Positions 20,596 through 31,031 of a DNA stretch of 64,000 nt are shown one piece after another (positions within the stretch are counted from its first letter, which is position 1; every line of letters begins with the position of its first letter). The stretch is from Eretmocerus hayati. Taxonomy: Eukaryota > Arthropoda > Insecta > Hymenoptera > Aphelinidae. The stretch lies in contig CM056742.1 of NCBI GenBank assembly GCA_029851415.1, positions 111,354,246 to 111,418,245 of the forward strand. Reading direction: 5' to 3'. Both the position numbers and the translations under genes were made by a program. The notes below the pieces were generated by a model. That model was not told the origin of the DNA. It made no database searches and worked only from the letters and a program-made list of their open reading frames with translations.

Positions 20596-21139
20596 GAGGC
20601 TGGGTAGCCATCGGCGTACCAGCTCAGAACTACCTTCTCTCAGTCTGGGCCAAATAAATGAAATCGACCATTGTAGTCATGATATGAAAATAAGAATTAT
20701 AGTAATCAAATCATGGTTGGGTTTCTGAAATAAAAGATTGCAATTATGAAAGTAGATGTAATTCCTCAAAGATTCGGAGGGGAAACTTAATATTATGTCA
20801 TACGACCATTCGTCCATACTATTGATTTGATCATTTTGATCATTCATTGATCACTGGAGAGCGTTCATTTCACTGCACTGTTCATAGCACTTAGGCCCAC
20901 AGGAAATTTCACTCATTGGACATCACTGATGCACTTGATCTCTTGAATCGACCACTAGGCACTTATTGAGCATACTGTACATACAAAATACGAATCATAC
21001 TCATGGACAATTGTCCCATAGCCCATACTTCAGCATACGACCATACGTCACTTAATCCGTACTTTTACAAACGAATAGTTTTCAAATCTATAAACAACTA
21101 AAATTTTGGTTGATTGACTATTTTGTCACATGGCTATTT
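20596..21139 (-). other. gypsy 3' noncoding region
   Basis: About 550 bp between the purine tract and the palindrome cluster, rich in short words such as GATCATT and ACCATACG. It is shared in reverse orientation with 10400-10860. No gene. Confidence 0.6.
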
Positions 21140-21617
21140 GGTCGCAGACCTTGCACAATCAGTGCGATTTGTTAATCAGAAACTAGTTAACAGAAAATTG
21201 TCAAAAGACATTTGAGACTTTTATACATTTTCAAAAATTAAAGAAAAAACCTATAACATGATCAAATTTGGTCAAATGACCGTAACGAGTGATGAATGAA
21301 AAAGTGATCAGGAAGATATTCATTACAAAAATTCAAAATTTCGGTCGTAGACCTTAACTTAACCTCATGAAATTGGTCAACGGACCGTCGAACTTTTTAT
21401 GAAGAGAAAATGAAAATTGGTGATGTGCCCTTGACTCAGTTCTAAGAAATTGGTCAAAGGACCTATGAACTGACAAAGCAAATGAAAATTTGGTCAACTG
21501 ACCGCTATAGAAGGTTAAAAATCAAAGAAAAGCGATATAGATCGGTCAAGAGACCTTTTCTTCGGGCATAGCCCATAGCTTCGGTCTCCAGACCACCTTC
21601 ATTTTTGGTCAAAGACC
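21140..21617. repeat. cluster of nine GGTC-n-GACC palindromes
   Basis: Nine short palindromes of 11-12 bases occur in 480 bases: 21140-21150, 21270-21281, 21343-21353, 21375-21386, 21452-21463, 21492-21503, 21544-21555, 21583-21594 and 21607-21617. Examples are GGTCAAATGACC, GGTCAACTGACC and GGTCTCCAGACC. Flanks and spacing differ, so these are not tandem copies of a longer unit. They lie just downstream of the third gypsy ORF, the last one touching its stop codon. Confidence 0.8.
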
Positions 21618-22384
21618 TACTCTTTCTTCTGGTTCTTCTCCACTAGATAATGATCGTCATAATTTGGACAATCTCTTGGATTGCGGACACCACGTTCGCC
21701 ACATACTGAGCAGTGGCCAAAATCGTTGTAGTGCCCATCTCGAAGTCTCTCCTGGCGGCGCTGCATGCGCTCCTGGTGGTTCTTCTTGAAGTAATCTTGA
21801 ACTTTGGCTTGTTCAAGCTTCTCCTGGGCCTTTTTCGCCGCTTGCTCGGCCTTTTTCAGGTTTTCCAGGGCCACGCGTACTGCCGCTTCTCTTTTCGCGA
21901 TCTCTCGGTTGCGTTCTTCACGGATCTCACGTGCAGTAAGATAGTCCAGGTTCTCTTGTCCGACATCTCTCGCGTATTTGAGCAAGTGTCGGAAAGGGGC
22001 CAGATTCCGCGCATATTTGATCTCGAGATTCTTGCTCATCTCGATGAGATCCTCGCTGGTCTTATTGACAGCCCTAACTTCGGCGCGGTGCTGCAACACG
22101 AGAACGAGCAGAGCCTCGCCATCTTCTTCGAGCTGTTGCTCTAGTGACAGTTGAACTGACTCTTCTTGAATTACAGATCGAGGTTCTTCCGGTTCATCCC
22201 GTGAACCAGAAATCGAAGATTCGGCTGGTGGGCCAGTTGGGTCAGGGCTATCCTCAGCACCTTGGACCGTTGGCACATTTTGGTTATCAGTACTGGGAGG
22301 GGAGTGCTCCTCTAGGATTCGCATCTCTTCCAGTATTGCTGCCATTTGTTCCGGAGTCTTGCCGGTTTCTTCATGACGATCCAT
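21617..22384 (-). CDS. gypsy ORF3, coiled-coil protein with a C-terminal Cys/His cluster
   Basis: An intact 255-residue ORF, ATG at 22384, downstream of pol where env would sit in errantiviruses. It has no signal peptide or membrane segment. Residues ~1-85 are acidic and Pro/Ser-rich, ~85-150 include an amphipathic helix region, ~150-215 form a strongly charged coiled coil (AKREAAVRVALENLKKAEQ and on), and the C-terminus has CSVCGERGVRNPRDCPNYDDHY, a possible C-x2-C-x11-C metal site. I do not recognise the family. It may be a nucleic-acid-binding or structural accessory protein. It is intact although gag-pol beside it is broken. Confidence 0.6.
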   Translation of the reverse strand: MDRHEETGKTPEQMAAILEEMRILEEHSPPSTDNQNVPTVQGAEDSPDPTGPPAESSISGSRDEPEEPRSVIQEESVQLSLEQQLEEDGEALLVLVLQHRAEVRAVNKTSEDLIEMSKNLEIKYARNLAPFRHLLKYARDVGQENLDYLTAREIREERNREIAKREAAVRVALENLKKAEQAAKKAQEKLEQAKVQDYFKKNHQERMQRRQERLRDGHYNDFGHCSVCGERGVRNPRDCPNYDDHYLVEKNQKKE

Positions 22385-22450
22385 TTTCTGAAAATATTAG
22401 ACTTATGTTGTTTTTGTTATCTTAATTTTCTACGGACAGGTGTCCACTAC

Positions 22451-23493
22451 TCAAAAAAAAGAGATGTCTACAGACATTCTATGACAAAATAGTATAAGTC
22501 GAAAGATAGGTTTACTATTTTGCCAAGCGATACTAGATCTAGTGCGCATAGGGGATAAGTTTGACGCATTCAAGATCTTCTTCTTAGTGGATCCTTCCGG
22601 TCGACCACGCGGTCGTTTCGGTATGGGTTTTGTCGTCTGCGCTGGAGCTACGTCGACCGTATTATAGTCTGGTTCATGACGAATCGAGGGTACAAAACTG
22701 ACGCGTTTTTTCGTTACCACGATTTTGATTTTCCTTGGTCGGCCTCTTTTCTCGGTAATTTTCGGAGTGTTTGTCTTTGACGCAACGTTTTTAGCGGGTC
22801 TGAGCAGACACATGGTCTTTGGTTGAACGAATTATCGTCAGATGAACCAATTATTGACCGTTCAATTTCTGGTTCGTTTAGGGGCTCTTCACCATCGATG
22901 TAGGGTTTCGGGTCTTGAACATGCGCTTTCCCGATGCTTTGGCCCGATTCATCGGCCAGTTCGTAAACATTTGAACCGAGTCGAGCTAGGATGGTAAATT
23001 TGCCATCGAGTTTAGGTGCAAGTTTGCCTGTGATACCCTGAGCCTGTGATGATAAGACTCTGTTACGCTTCCAGACAGCATCTCCTACTGCATATTGGAC
23101 ATCACGTCGCTTTTTTTCGTAATATTGAGCTTGATGCTCGTGAGCTTTTTGTGAATTGGTCGCTGCGACCATGTGCAAGTCAGGCAGTTTGAGCATATGT
23201 GCTTGCCAATCATTTACTGCTTGCACTAGCTCTTTTTCAGCAGACGCGAGTTCCTGTTGACGTTTGAATTTTTCGGGTGGAACTGGATTACGTCCATAGT
23301 TCATAAAAGCTTGACTGAGGTGAGTCGAATGTTGGACGCTCGAGTTGTACGCGAACTGAAGTTCCGTCACATGTTCGTCCCAGCGGCTATGTTTGTCCTC
23401 TAAATATGCGATTATGGACGTTTTGATTGTTCTTATGTATCGTTCTGCTAGATTAAAGTGGGCGGCGGTGGTATTGTCATATGTACAATACAC
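22451..23493 (-). pseudogene. gypsy integrase C-terminal half with basic tail
   Basis: Contains the third catalytic residue region (NLAERYIRTIKTSIIAYLE), WDEHVTELQFAYNSS, and the core's trailing part DVQYAVGDAVWKRNRVLS and GKLAPKLDGKFTILARLGSNVYELAD. The frame changes near 22795 at an A-run, after which AT-hook-like motifs KRGRPRK and KRPRGRPEG appear in the other frame, near 22720 and 22610. It is joined to the RT-integrase part by another frameshift near 23470, within the integrase core. Confidence 0.85.
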
Positions 23494-25367
23494 CGCTCAT
23501 CCAGGTATCTGTCAATTACTTTGTTGGAGTATTCCGGACCGTTATCCGACAGGAATATTTCCGGAGTACCATAATGTAGAATTATTTTTGAATCTAGTGC
23601 TTTACGCACGGTCAGTGCATTCGCTTTGCGAACTGGCACACGTTCCATCCATTTTGTAAATAAATCAATAAAGACAATCATATATTCATTGCCGTGGACA
23701 CTGCGAGGGAATACGCAAGTGTCGGATGCTAAAACTTGCCATGGTCTTGTGATGGACCATTTGCCCATGAGGCCTGCTGGTGCAAGTTGTTGCACTTTAC
23801 ATTGTTGACAAATAGTGCATTTTCTTACAAAATTTGCAACGTCTTGGTATAAATTTGGCCAGAAGTAATAGAGTATGACACGTTGATGTGTTTTAGAACG
23901 ACCATAGTGGCCTGCTGTTACGTCTTCATGGCATTCTCTTAAAATTTTCAAACGATTTTCTTGCGGGATCACCAATTTCCACGCATCGTTATCAAGTCCA
24001 AGATCATCAAGAACTTCGTCGGGCTTATAATGATACAGATTTCCACCGACGATTTTCCAATTTGGAAATTCTTTTGGTCGACTTTGGACCTCGTTGAATT
24101 TCTCAATGTACCACGCATCTTGCGTGGATTTTTCCACACTGATGGTCGCAAGACCAGGTGTCTCGGGCATGTCTTCATCTTCGTACATCCTAGACAAGCA
24201 GTCTGGTACGATATTTTTATTTCCTGGTCGATGTTGTATGGTGAAGTCATGGCTTTGTAATTCAAGTGCCCAGCAGGCTAGACGTCCTGTGGGATTCTGT
24301 AGGTTAAATAACCAACGTAGACTACTGTGGTCAGTTATGACTTTGAATGGATATCCCTCAATATATGGTCGGAATTTTCTTATTGCCCATAAAACAGCCA
24401 AGCATTCTCGTTCTGTACAGGAGAAGTTTCTTTCTTGGAGCGTGAGCACTCTGCTAGCGAACTCTAGAGGGCGCTCTTCCCCATCTACTATTTGTACAAG
24501 CAGGGCTCCTAGGCCCGTATTTGACGCGTCGGTCTGGATCTGAAATTCGAGATTGTGATCAGGCCGATTCAAGACTCGAGCTGTTGCAAGCATGATTCTT
24601 ATTTGCTCAAAGGCATTTTGTTGCTCATCAGTCCATAAGAAAGGCGTCCCCTTCTTGGTTAGGCGAGTGAGCGGTTCGGCAATCGTGGCAAAATCATTTA
24701 GGAATTTTCTATACCACGACGCCATGCCTAAGAAGCGCTGCAATTTTTTCAAAGTCTTCGGAGCTGGATATTCCAAAATTGGCTTGGTCTTCTCTGGATC
24801 CGGTCGAAAACCGTCACGATTGACTAGGACTCCGAGGTACCTAACTCCGTCCTTGCAAAAGTGACTTTTTTCACGATTAATTGTTAGACCGGCCTCTTTG
24901 ATTTTCTTCAAAATTAGCTCGAGTACTTCTAGATGTTTTTCAAACGTCTCAGTTACTATGATGATGTCGTCTAAATAACTGAACGCGAATGGCTCTAATT
25001 CAGGACCGATTAAATCGTTCATTAGGGCCTGGTAGGTCGCGGGACCATTACAAACCCCATACAGTAGTTTCGTGAATTCGAACAAACCTAATCCGGGTGC
25101 TGTAAATGCCGTAAATTGTTCTGAGCCTACTTTAAGTGGGATAGACCAGTATGCGGAGCTCATGTTCCTAGTGCTGATATATTTAGCATTTTGGAGCTTC
25201 CGTAGAATTGCATCCATTTCCGGTATAGGATATGCATTTTTGCGTGACACATTATTCATATCTCTGTAGTCAACACAAAAGCGATATTCGCCATTCGATT
25301 CCCTAACCATCACTACGGGGCTCGGCCATGCGCTCGTCGATTTTCTGATCACTCCGAGTTCGAGCAT
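23448..25367 (-). pseudogene. gypsy reverse transcriptase, RNase H and integrase (first half)
   Basis: RT motifs: SPVVMVRESNGEYRFCVDYRDMN, motif A ISTRNMSSAYW (residues 64-74), LLYGVCNGPATYQ and YLDD (131-134). RNase H: QTDASNTGLGALLVQ, TERECLAVLWAIRKFRPYI, DHSSLRWLF. Integrase: HHCC finger (CHEDVTAGHYGRSKTH ... CTICQQCK), D in LASDTCVFP and D in LSDNGPEY. In motif A the catalytic Asp is replaced by Asn (codon at 25164-25166), so this RT should be inactive. The open frame is joined to gag-protease by an in-frame TAA at 25377-25379 and loses its frame in the integrase core near 23470. Confidence 0.93.
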
Positions 25368-25376
25368 TTTCCGGAC

Positions 25377-28235
25377 TTAATCATGCATTTCTCCCTCGAT
25401 CCGTTTGGATACGGGGTCATATTTTTGTTTGATCGGTCGACAAGGATCGACGACGATCTCATGTTCAAAGCGGTCTGTGCAACCAATACTTGGACCATGT
25501 ACTACAATATTTCTATCTAGTACGTCATCTAACAATTTGCGCTGCTTATCGGTGAGATCTTCAATGCCGACTGATGCGAGGTTTGCTGTATTCAAATCGC
25601 CCTGAGTCGCGAACTCAACAGTAAAAGGGTCAGATGGGCCCTTCTCGCCTACCACTGTCATCAAACTTTCTTCAGGAACAAGAATTGCATTGAAAGAATA
25701 CGCGAAGTCTGCTCCCAAGATTAGATCGCAGGCTAACTTTTCATAAATGAACATTGCCATCTCTTTCTTCACGCCAGCAACCTCTATAGGTAATTTCATT
25801 TGCGCTACCGGTCGCGCTAATTCACCAGTTGCTAAACGGCAGTGTGGGCCTCGATAGGGCGACACATCAGCTCCAATTGCAGCAGCAATTTGTAGACCGA
25901 TTGGTCTGACAGATGTTCTTGATGCGCCAGTGTCGTAGAGAGCACGTACACAGGCGTTTTCTAAGTTTGTTTTGAGCCACCAGCGAGGATGATCGCCCAG
26001 CAGCTTTTCATTGTCATAATCAGATGGTGGACTCTTGTAGTCCGTCGAATATAGTCCTGGTTTCGTGGCTGGCTGTTGGTCACTGACCAACCCACTACCA
26101 GAGGCCATATCCTGTAGAGAGACGGTAGAGGCCTTACCTAGTCGCCTCCTCCTCCTTTTTTTGGCATTCAGGACAGTCATTTTTGGTGTATCCAGGCCAA
26201 GAGCAGTTCCAGCAGAATCTGCGTTTGGACCAGGACCAGGTTCTTTGTCCTTATTATGGTCGCTTTTAATGACCGGTTTAGGTCTGAAGACTGTATTTGA
26301 TTTAGGTTTGTCACCATCTGACTTATTTTGTTGCTGGCTTGTTGCGGATTTATTCGCCGATGCATTTGAAGTTTGAGGGTTGAATGATTTGAGTTTCTGA
26401 TCAAACATTTTTGCCATAGCATAAGTCATTTGCGCAATTGTGATTGGAGCACTTGTGCTCGAATTCACTTTAGGCGCTGGCGGTGTAACAAGCACAGTCA
26501 ATGATTTTAATTCTTTTTGGATTAATTCTCTTATTAGTTTGGTAGTCTCAACCAGAGGTTCGACTGAAGTGGCTGCCAGATGAGGTTGTGACTTATTATC
26601 ATCGGATCTCTTTGATTCAGGTGGCTTGTATGCCAATTCAGGCAAAAGAGACTGATCTGGATTTGGTGGTGGTCGATAGGATTTATTATTATCTCTAATA
26701 TGTTCTGCTTCTCTAGTGAGCGTAAATAGGGCGTCCACCGATTTAACTTTATCACGTGGAACCCATTGTTGAATCGTCGGGTGTAAATTGCGATACAACA
26801 GTTCTAATTGTTGATCATCGCTCCACGGTGTGTCGAATTTGTCAAGTATTGTCAGAAGACAAACGATATAGTCTCTGGCACGCTCTTCTTTCCCTTGCGT
26901 ACGAGACCCTGCTTCTCTGATGAGTCGCTGTTGGAAGTGTTTGTCATGACAAAAACACACGCGAGCATCTCTTTTAAATGCTGCCCAATCGGTCCATCTG
27001 GACCGTGATTGTCTAAACCAACGCAAAGCTGGCCCGGCGAGTAACTCGGTCAGTGCGTTCATAAGGTCTTCATCCGCAATGTTGGATAAGGTTTTACATT
27101 CATCCACTCGCTGCAAAAATTCTTCGATGCTGCCATCTTTTTGATCTCCAGAGAAAGTCAATTCCCATTGACGTACTATTTTTCCGATGTCAACAGGTTG
27201 GCTGCGGGTTGAAGTATTTCTCCCGTAGGTGTCGTTGAGACCATTGTGCGCAGCTTGCGACGTAGGTACAAAATTGGTCACATTTGTTGTTTGCATGACC
27301 GTTTGGTCAGATTGTCGATTTTGATCTTCATTTGTATTGAAGTACCGAAGATCGTATGTGTCCTGCAAATTCACGTTTCTTGCTCGTGGTGTATTATTTG
27401 TGATCGTCGGTGCACTTATTGGTAATGCTGTGCTTTGACTTACAGGTACGCGCGTACTGCTCGCGAATTCGCGGGCATCCAATTCGCGCGATTTTTCAAT
27501 CCATTGTGCTTCAAGTGCTTGAGTACGCTTGTGTGTTTCTTCGAGCTCACGGCGCGATACCTCAAGCTCATGATTTTTCTTGGTCCAACTTGCTTGTAGA
27601 GCGTCGACCTGCCTGTGTGTATCGGTCAGACGCTTCATTTGATTTGCGATCATTCGCGGGATACATTGTACCGAGCCATCTTCACACAGGTATGGAACTA
27701 TATCAAGGTCGGTTAGACCACCAGTGGTGCTAAAAATTGGCACATTATTTGTTGCTGTTGTAGTTGCTACGGTTGGCCTATTTATTGCACCTGTGAATGT
27801 TGAGGTTGACTCTGTTACGGTCGTTACTGTCGTAGAGCCGCTTACCAGTAGCACTGGTATTTCAGAAGTATTGTGCTCTTCCAATCTTGATGATGAGGCC
27901 AAGCCTCCTGCTGCTAATGCGTTGTCGTTGACGTCGTCGTTGCTGATGTGGTCTTTGCGGACCAATCTATACGCTGTTTGTACTAAGTCATTACGCAGTC
28001 TAATTCTATGTTCGCGCAAAGTTTCATCATTTTCGAAATCATCATTTTGAACTAAGTCTGATTCGGTATAATCGCCCATAAGGTAACGCATAAGCCTTTG
28101 CATTTCGACAGGTTCATCACCATCCTCACGGGGTTCAAGTTTGCGAAAAGTCTCTAAGTATTCATCTGATGGTAAGGTAACTAACCAGGTAGTTAAGTCT
28201 GCTTCGCAGCTAAAAGTTCCATTTTGATTTGCCAT
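25377..28235 (-). CDS. gypsy Gag and aspartic protease
   Basis: ATG 28235 gives about 950 residues. In numbering that begins at 28274: coiled-coil-like 205-270; Gag capsid-like domain ~363-530 (IVRQWELTFSGDQKDGSIEEFL, LAGPALRWFRQSR, ARDYIVCLLTIL); a Lys/Ser/Pro-rich linker; aspartic protease ~770-870 with LYDTGAS at 779-785 and CDLILGADF; and the start of RT (HEIVVDPCRPIKQKYDP). It ends at TAA 25377. The expected CCHC knuckle is missing in this frame but is visible one frame over at 26173-26214, so this segment carries compensating frameshifts. Confidence 0.88.
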   Translation of the reverse strand: MANQNGTFSCEADLTTWLVTLPSDEYLETFRKLEPREDGDEPVEMQRLMRYLMGDYTESDLVQNDDFENDETLREHRIRLRNDLVQTAYRLVRKDHISNDDVNDNALAAGGLASSSRLEEHNTSEIPVLLVSGSTTVTTVTESTSTFTGAINRPTVATTTATNNVPIFSTTGGLTDLDIVPYLCEDGSVQCIPRMIANQMKRLTDTHRQVDALQASWTKKNHELEVSRRELEETHKRTQALEAQWIEKSRELDAREFASSTRVPVSQSTALPISAPTITNNTPRARNVNLQDTYDLRYFNTNEDQNRQSDQTVMQTTNVTNFVPTSQAAHNGLNDTYGRNTSTRSQPVDIGKIVRQWELTFSGDQKDGSIEEFLQRVDECKTLSNIADEDLMNALTELLAGPALRWFRQSRSRWTDWAAFKRDARVCFCHDKHFQQRLIREAGSRTQGKEERARDYIVCLLTILDKFDTPWSDDQQLELLYRNLHPTIQQWVPRDKVKSVDALFTLTREAEHIRDNNKSYRPPPNPDQSLLPELAYKPPESKRSDDNKSQPHLAATSVEPLVETTKLIRELIQKELKSLTVLVTPPAPKVNSSTSAPITIAQMTYAMAKMFDQKLKSFNPQTSNASANKSATSQQQNKSDGDKPKSNTVFRPKPVIKSDHNKDKEPGPGPNADSAGTALGLDTPKMTVLNAKKRRRRRLGKASTVSLQDMASGSGLVSDQQPATKPGLYSTDYKSPPSDYDNEKLLGDHPRWWLKTNLENACVRALYDTGASRTSVRPIGLQIAAAIGADVSPYRGPHCRLATGELARPVAQMKLPIEVAGVKKEMAMFIYEKLACDLILGADFAYSFNAILVPEESLMTVVGEKGPSDPFTVEFATQGDLNTANLASVGIEDLTDKQRKLLDDVLDRNIVVHGPSIGCTDRFEHEIVVDPCRPIKQKYDPVSKRIEGEMHD

Positions 28236-28274
28236 GATTTCTGAAAAAGTGGCAAAAGTTTCAAAGTTCATCAA

Positions 28275-29744
28275 TATATTCTGACAGTTGCGTCAAAAAT
28301 TAACGAAAAGTATTGAAATTCATTAAAAAACCTCCACAAAGTGAAAAATTATATTTTGCAAATTTTGTTTATCGCAAAATTTACTGCAGAATTATTGCGA
28401 AAAGATTTTCAATTATGCTCAATTATTCGCAAACTTGGGCTCCAAGCTATATCTATAGCTATCGCGGTCAAATTTTGACTTGGAAAGTCGAAAAAGTCAA
28501 AAACAGGTATTTCCAAAATTTCTCAAAAATCGATTTTGATTTTACTTTAGATGGCTTCATTTACCCCAACATCGCGTGTTATATGCAAAGAAAACTCGAC
28601 TTTTGTCGTAAATTGTTTCAATAATTGACAAAAACAATATTCAGAATTACAGGACGCATTTATGTCAATATTAAAACGGACTATGTTTTGGTTCGCACGC
28701 AGTTTCAGTAACGCAACGCTTGACTGTATGCAGTCCGTACTCTATCTATATATCAGTACTGAGAATTCAAGTTTATGTATATATATACACCTAAGAATGT
28801 CAATGTATAGCTATATATATTGATCGAAAATAGATCCGGTCGATGGCACAATAATTTATTGATTACACACCTGGTCCACTGAATTTTACTAATTTTTGAC
28901 CAAAGTTATCAATTTGTTGTCAATTATTGTCATTAACAATTTTAATTTGCAATGCACAAGACTGCCTGAGTCACCATTAAATTACTGTCAACTGTAAGAA
29001 TTTTATACAGCACAAGCAAAAATATTGGTCAAAGACTCAATTTTAGCTTTAATTATTGTTAAATAAACAAATAGTGCAATGATTATGGTGCACACATCGA
29101 CCGTAATTTATTTACGAATTTTTATAGCCATCGGGGTATTTTTAAAATTTTTTCGAACGTCAAATCATGGAAGAAACGCTTCAGCGTGATTCGCATTGTC
29201 CCGTATATCTATATATATACGCTGGTTTTCTCTCGCAATAACGCTGTATGCATACATATGCATACGTTACACACACACATTGTTGCACATCGAGCCTAAA
29301 GTTCGATGACGGTTCGATCGAATATTCACGGTCGCGTGAAATAATATTTGAGATATTTTATCCCGCATGTGTCTCTCTCGCACGCATTTAGAACGCACGT
29401 TTGAAACATTCGATCTCGATCGATGCGAGCGGTGGTCAACGCGCGATGTTTTCAATGCCCATAAATGGCATACAAGCGCGCGGGCCATTGCGAGCCTCTC
29501 CTGTCGAGGCGCCGGGAAGTCGCGAAAATTTGCTGAGCATTCGATTGCTCCGAAAAATTTAAAGAAAATAATGGCCGTCGAGACCAAACGTCGCAAGGCG
29601 TCGCATGAAAATTCAACCGCACTTGGATTTTATTCACTCTCGATGCACTCTTATTCACTAAAATTACACGCATTCATACACACTCACTCGTGCTCGAATT
29701 TTCGTGCCTCTTTATTTAGATGATGAAAAAAAACAGCACCATTT
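28275..29744 (-). other. gypsy 5' leader
   Basis: About 1.5 kb between the primer site and gag. AT-rich, with TATATATA runs near 28780-28820. There is no convincing coding frame. It should hold packaging and promoter-proximal signals, but I see no defined motif. Confidence 0.6.
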
Positions 29745-29755
29745 GTCGGGCGCCA
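29745..29755 (-). promoter_or_regulatory. primer binding site, tRNA-Lys type
   Basis: On the element strand, two bases after the LTR end, the sequence reads TGGCGCCCGAC. The first ten bases match the 3' end complement of tRNA-Lys used by several retroelements (TGGCGCCCGA). Confidence 0.6.
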
Positions 29756-29757
29756 TA

Positions 29758-30562
29758 TGACTAGCCAAGCCTGAATTAGGTCCAGTCATATCCACATTAA
29801 ATCTGGTTTATTAATTTGGATTCGGTTATGCTGTATATCATCAAAAGAGAGAGAGGAATGTCGAGTGATAACAAATGAGTGTACGTTTGAGTACCGAAGC
29901 TTTAATGAAAGTAAAGTGAAAAAGATTCAAACATATTTACAGGGAATATTTACAAGTGGTCATTAGACCGATAAAGTACGCGCGAAAGCTCGAGCACGAG
30001 GTCGAGAGGGCACGAGGAGGAAGACATTCTACTGATAGGCACCAGAGAGAGAAAGAGAGATCGGGCTGGCACTTACAGGTCCTGTCGATGTTGCTTGTCC
30101 AAGGGACGAGATGGCTACGATGTCCGGACGCAGGTGGATTTGCCCCGAAGATGGGCCGACGAGGGTGCCGAGCGCGGGCCACGAGACTCCAAGCACGGGC
30201 CGAAGATATGCCGAAGCGTAGGGCCAAGCGATGTCAGGACGGTCCGAAAACTATAGACCACCAGGTTGGTCGAGGAGCTGCTTCCCATGGGTTTGACGCA
30301 CACGCGAAAACCCGGAAAAATTGCTTCAAAAAGAGCGGCCACGAGGCAACGAAATAATATTCGGCGCGAATAAAATGTTCGGCAGAGCGCAACGTGCTCG
30401 TCTTACTCCGGTCTCGCTAGGAATGCCGCACGCCGGCGATGTGCGCGACTTAGATGCGCGCGGAGGGGAAGAACGGGGGGCGCGGGGGGTCGAGCTTCTG
30501 CAGCTGCTGCTGCTAACGACGGCCCGCGAGCGCTATATATGCCAACTCTTTCTCTCTCTCTC
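29758..30562 (-). repeat. gypsy 5' LTR, outer-left part
   Basis: Aligns with 19595-20400 of the 3' LTR. It ends inside the (CT)n tract (about 30546-30562) at the poly(A)-like end of the R1-type LINE. Confidence 0.85.
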
Positions 30563-30571
30563 TTTTTTTTT

Positions 30572-31031
30572 CTTCTAAGGTGGTTAGAGGGTAAAATCTG
30601 CCTCAGGATCCCTCGGATCCGTCCCCAGACACCGGACTGGTTCAGCTTACGCGGACTACGCATAGCCCACGCAGGCCATACCAGGCGGGACACGGGTTTG
30701 GGTGGGGCCCACCGAGAGGTGGGCCCGGCCGTGTAATATCCCTCTCCCCTCGATGTCCGATACCTTGGGCATCGGGCAATCAAGAAGGAGATCCACCTGC
30801 ATCTACCATCTCATCCCGGAACCGCGTGAGCATTACTTCAGGATGAGCGGCATGTCTCGGGCTCGATTGCGAGCGTTCCTCTTCTCCATCTTCTCTCTTC
30901 GGCCACTTGTCGGCATCTTCTATCTTCATTCTTCATTGTTCCCTCTCTTTCTTCTTCCTTCTCTCTTCCCTCTTCAGTGCATCAGATTCCTCCTGGAATC
31001 ATTTGGGCCTCTTCTGTTTCGATCGGCAGAG
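30572..31031 (-). other. R1-like LINE 3' untranslated region
   Basis: About 460 bp from the original ORF2 stop (31032) to the A-run. Pyrimidine-rich runs lie near 30920-30980. No gene. Confidence 0.6.

Noticed and set aside
21140..21617. Palindrome cluster as a replication origin of iteron type
   Set aside because: Variable spacing and sequence, and no replication gene nearby; a binding-site cluster is all the sequence supports.
28313..28624. 103-codon plus-strand ORF in the gypsy leader
   Set aside because: Antisense to the element, no recognised domain, AT-rich composition alone explains it.
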